Virus record (IMG/VR): IMGVR_UViG_3300033571_019167
Span: 1-33,790 of that record
Origin: a virus
DNA length: 33,790 nt
Strand: one strand, 5' to 3'
A program made the position numbers and the translations under genes. Position 1 is the first letter of the stretch. Each line of letters opens with the position of its first letter. Under the pieces are notes generated by a model that saw only the letters and a list, made by a program, of their open reading frames with translations, was not told the DNA's origin and made no database searches. This document shows, in pieces, positions 17,430-24,271 of the stretch.

Positions 17430-18383
17430 ATGTCCGCAACCGCAACATTTACTGTCAAGACCATTCACGTCGGTACGGGTTCACCCGAACTCGCTCCGCT
17501 TGGGGGTCGTGAGTACACGAATCAGTACACCTCGTTGCCCAACGCAAACCTGCCCAAGGCTATGCGTCACGACCTTGACAAGGTCTTCAGCGCACTGACT
17601 GGCGAAGAGCTGCCGCTCGAAGAGAACACGTTTCTCATCAAGGCAGAAGAAGGTGTTTACACCCGCCTCTTCGGACCAATCTTGAAGGTCGGTGTCGATG
17701 GTGTCGAGAACACCAAAACCGGTGCGGCTTACATCCAATGGGGTAACCGTCTCATCCCTATCACGCTGGGCAAAGAAGGTGTGACCGTCCAAATCAACGG
17801 TCAGCCCGTGTCCTTTGAAGCCGAATTCTCCGAGTTCGACTTCAGCGGTCGTGGCAAGGACATCGGCCTCATGGTCTCGTTCGACGAGGAAGACGGTAAC
17901 GGCCAGGTCATCATGCCCGTGGCCGTACGCTTCACCGACTGGCAGAACTCTCCGGAAATCAAGACGCTCAACGCGTTGATGAAGAAGGGCAAGGAGGCCG
18001 ACGTTCTGTCCGACGTCCAAGAAGTCGCCGCGCGTAGCACCGGTTCGCGTCAGCGTGCCGATCACGACGTCGAGTTCCGTGACCTCGAAGAGGGTCAGAC
18101 CTACTCGGTGACCAGCTACCGCGAGGTCAAGACTCAGTACGGTAATAGCTACCGTATCGTTCTGGCCGACTACCCGGTGACCGGGGAAACCGGTGAGACT
18201 TGGGCTCATACCTCGCTCCGTCCGCTTCTGGCTACGCAGCCGGAGATCTCGGAAGACAAGCCTGCGACTCTTCATATCAAAGAGCGCAAGGTCCTGGATG
18301 ACGGAAAGATCCGGATTCGCTGCTCACTGCTGCTGACCCAGCAGGCCGAAGTCACCGAAGACGATCTCGATCTCAACTTCTGA
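17430..18383 (+). CDS. putative OB-fold single-stranded DNA-binding protein
   Basis: No confident family by eye, but three features point to a phage SSB. The protein ends in a strongly acidic tail closing with a hydrophobic residue (TEDDLDLNF), the hallmark of SSB, T7 gp2.5 and similar tails that recruit partners. Residues about 205-300 have an OB-like strand pattern: 'LEEGQTYSVTSYREV', then 'YGNSYRIVLAD', a Gly-rich turn, 'WAHTSLRPLL' and 'ATLHIKERKVL'. The gene looks highly expressed, with a uniform C/G-ending codon choice and its own strong terminator. A structured leader precedes the ATG. Alternatives are an abundant structural protein or a replication accessory factor. ATG start; no Shine-Dalgarno. 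Confidence 0.55.
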   Translation: MSATATFTVKTIHVGTGSPELAPLGGREYTNQYTSLPNANLPKAMRHDLDKVFSALTGEELPLEENTFLIKAEEGVYTRLFGPILKVGVDGVENTKTGAAYIQWGNRLIPITLGKEGVTVQINGQPVSFEAEFSEFDFSGRGKDIGLMVSFDEEDGNGQVIMPVAVRFTDWQNSPEIKTLNALMKKGKEADVLSDVQEVAARSTGSRQRADHDVEFRDLEEGQTYSVTSYREVKTQYGNSYRIVLADYPVTGETGETWAHTSLRPLLATQPEISEDKPATLHIKERKVLDDGKIRIRCSLLLTQQAEVTEDDLDLNF

Positions 18384-18390
18384 TCTACGG

Positions 18391-18418
18391 GCCGGGGCTA
18401 ACACCCCGGCTTTTTTTT
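18391..18418 (+). terminator. rho-independent terminator
   Basis: A perfect 7-bp GC-rich stem, GCCGGGG (18391-18397) and CCCCGGC (18404-18410), encloses a CTAACA loop and is followed directly by eight T. It lies 7 bp after the stop of the putative SSB gene and ends that transcription unit before the next GTTGAAAGC element. It is the only convincing intrinsic terminator in the window. Confidence 0.95.
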
Positions 18419-18436
18419 ACCCTTTGCTCGTCACGA

Positions 18437-18452
18437 GTTGAAAGCTACGTAG
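18437..18452 (+). promoter_or_regulatory. GTTGAAAGC element before the 178-aa gene
   Basis: Reads GTTGAAAGCTACGTAG, a perfect match to GTTGAAAGCnnnKTAG. It lies just downstream of the intrinsic terminator and exactly 32 bp before the ATG at 18469. Its position straight after a terminator argues that it starts transcription rather than processing a read-through RNA. Confidence 0.7.
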
Positions 18453-18468
18453 ATGAGATAATTACCCG

Positions 18469-19005
18469 ATGTCCGAAACTGTTTATGTTCCGTACGGCTG
18501 GACTTCACCCGATCCGTCTGAAATCAGTTACGAGTTCGGTGAAGCTAAGTACGGCAAGGCGCCTAACGAGATAGAAGCAAATCCGAAAGGTGGTGAAGAC
18601 GACTACCACAGCGCGGATGTGGACCCCGATAGCAAGTTCGGTGCGACCACGGTGAAAGGTGGAGCGAATTATGGTGGCACGGAAGACTACAAGCCGGAGT
18701 CTTCGGGTAAATCGCCCGGCGATGTCGGCGTAATCAATCTTCCTATCGGCCACGTAGTAACAGAAAGTGGTCAGCAGCAGGGTCGTAACTATTACTTGGT
18801 CAAGGACATTAAGTCGGAAAAGTACTACGCTGTGATCCCGAACTTCAAGGAGAGCGAGGAGTACAGATCGCCCATGAAGACCACGAGAACCGAAGCGCTT
18901 GGCGAAGCCTACCGCGTGCTCGGAGCCTCGCTGCCCGACTCCGCGATGGCTCAACTGCGCGAAAGGTTCCCGGAAAAGACTGCGCTCAGCAACGTCTACG
19001 ACTGA
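18469..19005 (+). CDS. unknown protein (178 aa), putative late gene
   Basis: I do not recognise the family. The N-terminal 90 residues are polar, Gly/Asp/Glu/Pro-rich and probably disordered. A more ordered part follows (about 88-178): beta-like 'GVINLPIGHVVTES', then 'NYYLVKDIKSEKYYAVIP', then an Ala/Leu helix pair. There is no membrane span or signal peptide. A GTTGAAAGC element 32 bp upstream groups it with the structural genes, so a virion, assembly or lysis-stage role is likelier than a replication role. A terminator precedes it and a separate -10-like box follows it, so it may be monocistronic. Confidence 0.7.
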   Translation: MSETVYVPYGWTSPDPSEISYEFGEAKYGKAPNEIEANPKGGEDDYHSADVDPDSKFGATTVKGGANYGGTEDYKPESSGKSPGDVGVINLPIGHVVTESGQQQGRNYYLVKDIKSEKYYAVIPNFKESEEYRSPMKTTRTEALGEAYRVLGASLPDSAMAQLRERFPEKTALSNVYD

Positions 19006-19052
19006 GAACCTTAAGTTTTCCTGATCCGCTGTCCAAACCCCATCAGCCCGGC

Positions 19053-19058
19053 TAATGT
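19053..19058 (+). promoter_or_regulatory. possible -10 box (TAATGT) for nrdB
   Basis: The 74-bp gap 19006-19079 holds GCTAATGTAG, which fits the cyanobacterial/sigma-70 TANNNT -10 pattern and lies 27 bp before the nrdB ATG. The gap has no GTTGAAAGC element. The similar string GCTAAAGTAA precedes the dUTPase gene. No clear -35 is visible, so the evidence is weak. Confidence 0.3.
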
Positions 19059-19079
19059 AGGTTTACTCAAAATCCTCTC

Positions 19080-20081
19080 ATGTCCTTGCTCTCCCATCCA
19101 CCAATGGTTTACAAGAAGGACGACGGATTCGACTATCCGTCTTTCTTCGAGTACTACAGAAAAGCGGTCGGATCGGTGTGGAGACCGGAAGAAGTCTCGA
19201 TGAGGTCGGATATAACGGATTGGCAGCAAAATACGACGCAGTCGGAACGCGATCTTATCGCCGGAGTTCTGCGTGGGTTCACTTCGGCCGAATTAGGGAT
19301 CGGCTGTTACTGGGGAGACCGGGTCACCCGTATTTTCCCGAAACCTGAGATCCAAGCCATGGCTCGGGCTTTTAGTTTCTTCGAGCAAATCCATGCCGAA
19401 GCCTATAACTACTTGTCCGACACGCTCAATCTCAATGAATTCGAGCAGTTCATGAGCGACCCGGTAGCTCAGCGTAAGGTCGAAAAGTTCTTTGATAACT
19501 GCGGTTCGGACAAAGTAAGCCTGGCCGTGTTCAGCGGAGCTGGTGAAGGCGTATCGCTCTACAGCTCTTTTGCAATCCTACTGGCCTTCAATAAAGACGG
19601 CAGATTCAAAGGACTAACCCAGATAATTTCATGGTCTTGTCTGGACGAAGCTCAGCACAGCGAAGGCGGTAGCGAACTCTTCCGCGAACTGGTCAAAGAG
19701 ACCGGAATTACGGCCGAAGAGATCAAAGAAATTGCTGACGGATTTGATTCAATAATTGAAAACGAATTCTCGTTTCTGGACAACACTTTTAGTCGTATAG
19801 ACCCGTCCGTCGTTCCGATCTCGCTGGCCGAACTTAAGTCGTACATATTGTTACGGGCCAATAATCGTCTGTCCAATCTGTCTCTTGACATCCGCATACC
19901 AATGACAGGACAGGAAACCGATCTGGCCATGAAATTATCTAGCTGGTTCGAACCTGTTATACGCGGACAAGTCAATCACGACGCCTTTGCTCGAGCTAAA
20001 GCCGGAGACAGTTACACCTCCAAACCCTCACAAGACTTCAACAGTGTCGATCTCAGCTCACTCGACTTAACACTGGTATAA
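19080..20081 (+). CDS. nrdB: class I ribonucleotide reductase beta subunit
   Basis: Builds the di-metal/tyrosyl radical that NrdA uses to reduce ribonucleotides. All expected ligands are visible by pattern: D47 (DITDW), E102 and H105 in the E-x2-H-x3-Y motif (FEQIHAEAY) with radical Tyr Y109, E156 (GAGEG), and E190/H193 in 'DEAQH'. The C-terminal 'VDLSSLDL' resembles the NrdB tail peptide that docks on NrdA. The length of 333 aa is near the phage/cyanobacterial norm. The presence of Y109 argues for a Tyr-radical enzyme rather than a class Ic Phe variant. It is separated from nrdA by two small ORFs and an HNH nuclease gene. ATG start. Confidence 0.95.
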   Translation: MSLLSHPPMVYKKDDGFDYPSFFEYYRKAVGSVWRPEEVSMRSDITDWQQNTTQSERDLIAGVLRGFTSAELGIGCYWGDRVTRIFPKPEIQAMARAFSFFEQIHAEAYNYLSDTLNLNEFEQFMSDPVAQRKVEKFFDNCGSDKVSLAVFSGAGEGVSLYSSFAILLAFNKDGRFKGLTQIISWSCLDEAQHSEGGSELFRELVKETGITAEEIKEIADGFDSIIENEFSFLDNTFSRIDPSVVPISLAELKSYILLRANNRLSNLSLDIRIPMTGQETDLAMKLSSWFEPVIRGQVNHDAFARAKAGDSYTSKPSQDFNSVDLSSLDLTLV

Positions 20082-20084
20082 GTC

Positions 20085-20261
20085 GTGACCCCTTACCCTT
20101 TTCCCAAGCCTTATCAACTAAAGACCGAAGGGCCTTGGATTGTTCAGACAGAGAAAGGGGTAAAAACGTTCTTCGACACCGAACTAGCCTGGTCAACCTA
20201 TCAATTCGCCAAATTTAAGTATGAAAGAGACTACGACAAAAACTCACAAACAGGTCGATAA
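20085..20261 (+). CDS. small unknown protein (58 aa)
   Basis: An open frame starting with GTG 3 bp after the nrdB stop encodes a compact aromatic/basic protein (VTPYPFPKPYQLKTEGPWIV...; 3 Trp/5 Tyr/5 Phe region, basic end ...KNSQTGR). The composition is protein-like, including a 'GPWIVQTEKGVKTFFDTELAW' type strand-helix pattern. The tight junction with nrdB suggests co-translation. Function unknown. I favour it over the overlapping alternative start at 20221 in another frame. Confidence 0.5.
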   Translation: MTPYPFPKPYQLKTEGPWIVQTEKGVKTFFDTELAWSTYQFAKFKYERDYDKNSQTGR

Positions 20262-20274
20262 AGACACGAACCAC

Positions 20275-20409
20275 ATGCGCGTCGTGTTCGGCACATCTTG
20301 CCTGATTACGGAAGCCGGTCGAGCTGACAAGCTACTCGATCTGGCCCATAAGCGCCGTGTGAATCGGGAGAAATTCATCGATCAGCCCATAGATGCTTGG
20401 GATATCTGA
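20275..20409 (+). CDS. small unknown protein (44 aa)
   Basis: ATG at 20275, 13 bp after the previous small ORF. The TGA stop overlaps the ATG of the HNH gene by one base (TGATG), a translational-coupling junction. The peptide (MRVVFGTSCLITEAGRADKL...) is basic and amphipathic in its second half. An in-frame ATG at 20221 would add 18 Lys/Thr-rich residues but would overlap the upstream ORF. Function unknown. Confidence 0.45.
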   Translation: MRVVFGTSCLITEAGRADKLLDLAHKRRVNREKFIDQPIDAWDI

Positions 20410-20891
20410 TGGAAATAAATATCAACATACCGGAAGGATGGGGCGTAGACGACGAAGTCGAAAGCTTCGAAGAAGTCCCGGAACTCGACCCAAACGACGC
20501 GCGTGAAGAGGTCTGGAAACGCTGGAAAGATTCGCCGTTCCAGGTGTCCAACATGGGCAGGGTCAGACGGATCAAGTCGGACGGTTCGGTGAAGATGCGT
20601 AAACCACGGTCCGATGACCGTGGCAAGTATCGGATGAATGCGACATGGGTACGGAACGGTGTGCCGTATCGCGAAGAGTTTTTTATCCACCAGGCTGTCA
20701 TGGCCTTGTTCGGACCGGAAAAACCAGAAGGCGAACACATCGTTGTGTGCCATAAACGACCGACCGGCGAAGACGGTAAGCCGAATAACCGGCTGTCCAA
20801 TCTCTACTGGTGCGACCGTAGCCGGAACGTCGAAGATGCTTGGGACGACGGACTGATGGACACCGGGGCTAAATGGAAAAACGACGGATAA
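20409..20891 (+). CDS. NUMOD4/HNH homing-type endonuclease
   Basis: The protein has an acidic N-terminus, then a NUMOD4-like segment (W36 through 'FQVSNMGRVRRIK', residues 44-56), then an HNH_3-type core: 'IHQAVMALFG' (residues 93-102), 'VVCHKRPTGEDGKPNNRLSN' and 'LYW' (112-134). H94, H115 and the Asn residues of NNRLSN are the candidate catalytic/metal positions. The family includes intron-encoded and free-standing homing endonucleases such as I-HmuI. The start is ATG at 20409, overlapping the stop before it; an upstream in-frame TTG at 20397 is less likely. Its placement between nrdB and nrdA resembles the repeated invasion of phage nrd genes by homing endonucleases. No intron boundary is evident. 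Confidence 0.82.
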   Translation: MEININIPEGWGVDDEVESFEEVPELDPNDAREEVWKRWKDSPFQVSNMGRVRRIKSDGSVKMRKPRSDDRGKYRMNATWVRNGVPYREEFFIHQAVMALFGPEKPEGEHIVVCHKRPTGEDGKPNNRLSNLYWCDRSRNVEDAWDDGLMDTGAKWKNDG

Positions 20892-20979
20892 TACGTCAAG
20901 ACCGGGCCAATCTACTTACTTCTACACATCCTTCGGCGTAAGTTCGGACGGATTTTTGCACTCTATTTCTCCTACTCCA

Positions 20980-22929
20980 ATGCCTGATTTCGACATCAAC
21001 ACGCTGCCCACTCGCCCGACCTGGCTGACCGACGAAGCGCAGAAGACCTTGTCAGCAGGTTATCTGATGCCTGGCGAAACTCCGCGCGACATGTGGAAGC
21101 GTTGCGCCATGACTGCGGAGCGATACTTGAACTACGAGGGAATTGGCTCGGACATCATGGAGATGTTCTGGCGCGGGTACATGGGCGGTGCAACGCCGGT
21201 CCTGAGCAACTACGGAACTGCGCGTGGTCTGCCAATCTCTTGTTTTACGTGTCACCCCAGCGACTCGGTCAACAGTATCTACAGCCACCTCAAAGAAGTC
21301 GCCGCACTAAGCAAAAACGGAGGCGGTGTGGGCGTATATTTCGGCGATATACGGCCCAGTGGCGCACCGATCAGCGGGGGTGGCAAATCGACCGGCATTG
21401 TGCCCTGGATGCGCCAGTACGACCTCGCTGCGAGCGTGGTGTCTCAAGGTAACACGCGGCGCGGATCGTTCGCTCTTTACTTACCAATCGACCACCCCGA
21501 TCTACCCGAAGCTCTGAGGTCGAAAGACCATAGTCAAGGCGACCCACGACAGTTCATCGATAGCAACTTGGCCGTGACTGTGACGGACGAGTGGATCGAG
21601 TCGATGATGGCGGGAGACAAGAAAAAACAAGACCTGTTCGGCGAAGTACTGAAGTGTCGGATGATCTCGGGATCTCCGTACATCGTGTTTATCGACAACG
21701 CGAACAAGCAGCGCCCGGACTGTTTCAAGCAAAGAAACCTGGAAATCTTTACGAGTAATCTGTGCTCGGAGATTTTCTTACCGACCGACGAAAACCACAC
21801 GTTTGTGTGTGTGCTTAGCTCGCTGAACCTGGCCAAGTACGACGAATGGCGCCACTGGACCGGTCAGAACACCGGTAAAACTGCGCCGGAGCTGGGAATC
21901 TACTTCCTCGACGCTGTGGTCGAAGAGTTCATTCACAAGGCCGAGCGTATCACGTCGATGGGCAGGTCGGTCCGATTCGCTAAGAAGTCTCGTGCGCTCG
22001 GTCTGGGCACAATGGGCCTGCACGCACTGTATCAATCCCGAGGTCTGCCTTTCTCCTCATCGGCCTCACGAACCTTAAACGTCGAAGTCCATGGCTGGAT
22101 CGACGACATGACGCTAAAGGCGTCGCAGGATATGGCCAGAGAGTATGGCGAACCGGAGTGGTGCGAGGGCAACGGGGTCAGACATGCCACACGCACGGCC
22201 ATCGCACCGACCAAGACGAACTCGGTGATCTGCGGCGCAGTCAGTGAAGGTGTTGACCCGTTGACTGCGAATCTGTTCGTGGCCGGTAACGCGAAGGGCA
22301 CGTTTGTCCGTAGAAACCCTTACCTCGAGTCGCACCTGACGGCTATAGGTAAAAATACTCAGGAGGTATGGGACAGCATTCTGGACGAGCGCGGTTCGGT
22401 TCAGCATCTTAATTTTCTCAGCCGAGGGGCCAAAGAAATATTCAAGACGGCCAGAGAAATCGACCAGCTTGAGATCATTAAACAAGCTGCGGATCGTCAG
22501 AACTACGTTTGCCAGGGTCAGTCAGTCAATCTATACGTTGACCCGGAAATCTCCGCACACGATCTGTTCCGTATCCACTTGTCGGCTTGGAAGAGCGGAA
22601 TGAAGTCGCTCTACTATCTCAAATCGAGCTCGTTGCAGGTCAAGAAAACCAAAAAAGAGTCGGTTCAGTCCAAGGTCTCCATGGTCGTTACTAAGCCCGG
22701 TTGCCCGTGGTGCGTGAAGGTCAAGGAACTACTGAAATCACATGGCTATGTGGTCCAAGAGACCGATCGGTCCGGTATTCCTGACTCCGACTGGCCGTAT
22801 CAGACTGTTCCGCAGGTCTGGATAAATGGCGTCCATGTCGAAGGAGGGTATGAAGGAACACGAAGAGTTCTGGAACCCGAACTCGACGAATCGGAGAAAT
22901 ACACGGAATGCGCAGCCTGTTCGGGCTGA
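20980..22929 (+). CDS. nrdA: ribonucleotide reductase alpha subunit with inserted glutaredoxin domain
   Basis: Reduces NDPs to dNDPs with NrdB. Numbered from the ATG at 20980 (649 aa), the catalytic set is present: C88 in 'ISCFTC' and C277 in 'FVCVLSSLNL' (active-site disulfide pair), N260-C262-E264 in 'SNLCSEI' (thiyl radical site), and Y545-Y546 in 'SLYYLKSSS' (radical transfer). There is no N-terminal ATP cone, so dATP shut-off is probably lost. After the YY segment a full glutaredoxin domain follows: CPWC at 575-578, cis-Pro 'TVPQVW' at about 609-614 and 'GGYEG' at 622-626. The protein then ends in CAAC (644-647), the redox tail that normally follows the barrel directly. An in-frame TTG at 20956 is a less likely start. 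The upstream gap 20892-20979 holds nothing I can identify. Confidence 0.93.
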   Translation: MPDFDINTLPTRPTWLTDEAQKTLSAGYLMPGETPRDMWKRCAMTAERYLNYEGIGSDIMEMFWRGYMGGATPVLSNYGTARGLPISCFTCHPSDSVNSIYSHLKEVAALSKNGGGVGVYFGDIRPSGAPISGGGKSTGIVPWMRQYDLAASVVSQGNTRRGSFALYLPIDHPDLPEALRSKDHSQGDPRQFIDSNLAVTVTDEWIESMMAGDKKKQDLFGEVLKCRMISGSPYIVFIDNANKQRPDCFKQRNLEIFTSNLCSEIFLPTDENHTFVCVLSSLNLAKYDEWRHWTGQNTGKTAPELGIYFLDAVVEEFIHKAERITSMGRSVRFAKKSRALGLGTMGLHALYQSRGLPFSSSASRTLNVEVHGWIDDMTLKASQDMAREYGEPEWCEGNGVRHATRTAIAPTKTNSVICGAVSEGVDPLTANLFVAGNAKGTFVRRNPYLESHLTAIGKNTQEVWDSILDERGSVQHLNFLSRGAKEIFKTAREIDQLEIIKQAADRQNYVCQGQSVNLYVDPEISAHDLFRIHLSAWKSGMKSLYYLKSSSLQVKKTKKESVQSKVSMVVTKPGCPWCVKVKELLKSHGYVVQETDRSGIPDSDWPYQTVPQVWINGVHVEGGYEGTRRVLEPELDESEKYTECAACSG

Positions 22930-22935
22930 ACATGC

Positions 22936-22941
22936 TAAAGT
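22936..22941 (+). promoter_or_regulatory. possible -10 box (TAAAGT) before the dUTPase gene
   Basis: GCTAAAGTAA at 22934-22943, in the 39-bp gap after nrdA, fits TANNNT and resembles the GCTAATGTAG before nrdB. It lies 33 bp before the ATG. No -35 is convincing and no GTTGAAAGC element is present. Confidence 0.3.
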
Positions 22942-22968
22942 AACACTGAGAACCGACCCCGTAGTTCC

Positions 22969-23604
22969 ATGATCTCTCCGGTCTTTTACACCGAGCCAGG
23001 CAACGAAATGTTCGTACCCCAGGTCGCCCATCCGGGCGAAGACGCTGGCGCTGACATCCGGGCCAATGTGTTTTGGGGCGAAGAGTATGAGGTTGTCGGG
23101 TTTTTCCTTAGATGGAGAGACTCGGACTGCGCCAGACTGTTCGTGGACGGGGTTGAGTATACGTGCGATGCCGGAGTATCCGCGCGATTCGTCTCCGATT
23201 CTTTCATGTCTCAATACGACGGAGCCGTGCTACTCGAGCCGAATCAGCGTGTTCTAGTAGATAGCGGCTTCAAGATCATCCTGCCCAACCTGAAAAACCT
23301 CGGAGCCCCGTGGAACTCGCTGGTCTGTGTGTACAAAATCGTTTCACGAAGCGGATTGGCCGCTAAACACGGCGTGGTTGTGACCAATTCGCCCGGCATA
23401 ATCGACTCGGGTTACCAAGACTTCGTGAAAGTCTCACTCCACAACACAAGCGAAAACTACCACGTATTTACGCGCGGTGCGCGAATAGCACAGGGCTTGT
23501 GCGAAATGGTGATCGACCAGTCAAAAGCCGAATCAACTACTAATTCCAACGTATTCAATGTCACAGCTCGATCGACTGGCGGTCTGGGTTCGACCAGAAT
23601 ATGA
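22969..23604 (+). CDS. dut: dUTP pyrophosphatase with insertion
   Basis: Hydrolyses dUTP to dUMP, keeping uracil out of DNA and feeding dTMP synthesis. The trimeric-dUTPase motifs are visible in order: I 'HPGEDAGADIRA' (21-32), II 'RSGLAAKHGV' (127-136), III 'SPGIIDSGYQDF' (141-152), IV 'RGARIAQG' (169-176) and V 'RSTGGLGSTR' (201-210). Two deviations stand out. About 60 extra residues lie between motifs I and II (about 34-90), giving 211 aa against a usual 150. Motif III has DF where GE is usual. It belongs with the adjacent nrd genes. The stop overlaps the next ATG by 4 bp (ATGA). ATG start, no Shine-Dalgarno. Confidence 0.88.
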   Translation: MISPVFYTEPGNEMFVPQVAHPGEDAGADIRANVFWGEEYEVVGFFLRWRDSDCARLFVDGVEYTCDAGVSARFVSDSFMSQYDGAVLLEPNQRVLVDSGFKIILPNLKNLGAPWNSLVCVYKIVSRSGLAAKHGVVVTNSPGIIDSGYQDFVKVSLHNTSENYHVFTRGARIAQGLCEMVIDQSKAESTTNSNVFNVTARSTGGLGSTRI

Positions 23605-23792
23605 CCAGAAAGATCCAAGCACTTTACCCCGACCGTAAATACCTTTCCTGCCCGTATTGCGACGGGCGCGGATTCGTTCTGGTCGAACAATTTGATAACC
23701 GTAACCCCGACAAACAGATCGGGCCGCTTCATGCCGAAGAGTGCAAGTTTTGTGCCGGACTAGGACAGCGAGATGCTAGTAAACCCAATTGA
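23601..23792 (+). CDS. small CxxCxGxG zinc-finger protein (63 aa)
   Basis: The protein has two DnaJ-type zinc-knuckle halves, 'CPYCDGRG' and 'CKFCAGLG', separated by about 27 residues, so the four Cys can bind one zinc as in a single DnaJ/RNR-type finger. It has no J-domain. The gene overlaps dut by 4 bp and the HNH gene by 20 bp, so all three are probably co-translated. Such free-standing fingers are common in phages and have no fixed function; protein-holding or nucleic-acid-binding roles are possible. Confidence 0.72.
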   Translation: MTRKIQALYPDRKYLSCPYCDGRGFVLVEQFDNRNPDKQIGPLHAEECKFCAGLGQRDASKPN

Positions 23793-24243
23793 CTACATTT
23801 TAGTTCTTAATTTCGACTACACTCCGCTCAATATTGTGGCCGGTAGGCGTGCGATCGTGCTGTTGTTGAAAGATCGGGCGCAGTGGATCTCGGACCGAGT
23901 AATCAGGCTTCGGTCGTACGTCTTTATGCCGATCAGCCGGACGGCTAAGGAGAAACCGACCAAATCGGCTATCTATCGCCGAGACAATAACACTTGCCAG
24001 TACTGCGGCTCGACTCGTAACTTAACAGTCGACCATTTAGTTCCGCGCTGCAGGGGCGGTATGGACACATGGGACAACCTTTTAATCGCCTGTTCGCGCT
24101 GCAATACGATGAAAGGACACAAGACGCTAGAGCAATCCGGCCTGCGGCTGAAGCGTAAGCCACGTCCACCTCTGCCCAAGGTGATCGAAATTGTCCAGAA
24201 GTCGTCGGACCCGGAATGGTCGAGATATGCGTACGGAAATTAG
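23773..24243 (+). CDS. HNH endonuclease
   Basis: The N-terminal 'VLNFDYTPLNIV' and basic segment match the widespread HNH protein type that begins 'VLN.dy.PL'. The HNH core lies at about residues 66-118: zinc Cys C75/C78 (CQYCG) and C107/C110 (CSRC), catalytic 'VDHLVP' (D87, H88), 'WDNLL' (N102) and a closing 'CNTMKGHKT'. It could be a free-standing nicking or homing enzyme, or a repair or packaging nuclease; the family does not settle which. It is complete at 156 aa. ATG start within the preceding zinc-finger gene. Confidence 0.88.
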   Translation: MLVNPIDYILVLNFDYTPLNIVAGRRAIVLLLKDRAQWISDRVIRLRSYVFMPISRTAKEKPTKSAIYRRDNNTCQYCGSTRNLTVDHLVPRCRGGMDTWDNLLIACSRCNTMKGHKTLEQSGLRLKRKPRPPLPKVIEIVQKSSDPEWSRYAYGN

Positions 24244-24258
24244 GTGAAAGCTGAGTAG
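24243..24258 (+). promoter_or_regulatory. GTTGAAAGC-like element before the 168-aa gene
   Basis: Reads GGTGAAAGCTGAGTAG, with one mismatch to the nine-base core (G for T) and a perfect downstream TAG part. It overlaps the last base of the HNH gene's stop and begins 29 bp before the ATG at 24272. It starts the three-gene unknown block 24272-25441. Confidence 0.5.
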
Positions 24259-24271
24259 GACAGGTGTCTGT

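Noticed and set aside
17377-17598. 73-aa frame starting inside the Mo-nitro_C stop
   Set aside because: It runs out of frame through the leader hairpin and the start of the SSB-like gene; composition is Pro/Arg/Ser-rich shadow.
17481-18275. 264-aa minus-strand frame opposite the SSB-like gene
   Set aside because: A product of strong GC-ending codon bias in the sense gene. The sense frame has a start, terminator, structured leader and protein-like composition.
20221-20274. Longer start (ATG 20221) for the 44-aa ORF
   Set aside because: It would overlap the 58-aa ORF in another frame and add a Lys/Thr-rich stretch unlike the remainder; kept only as an alternative.
22913-22928. Small hairpin CAGCC...GGCTG at the end of nrdA as a terminator
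   Set aside because: Only five base pairs, no T-tract, and it overlaps codons for the essential CAAC tail.
23866-23878. GTTGAAAGAT inside the HNH gene as another late element
   Set aside because: It matches only eight core bases, lies within coding sequence and has no start codon about 32 bp downstream.
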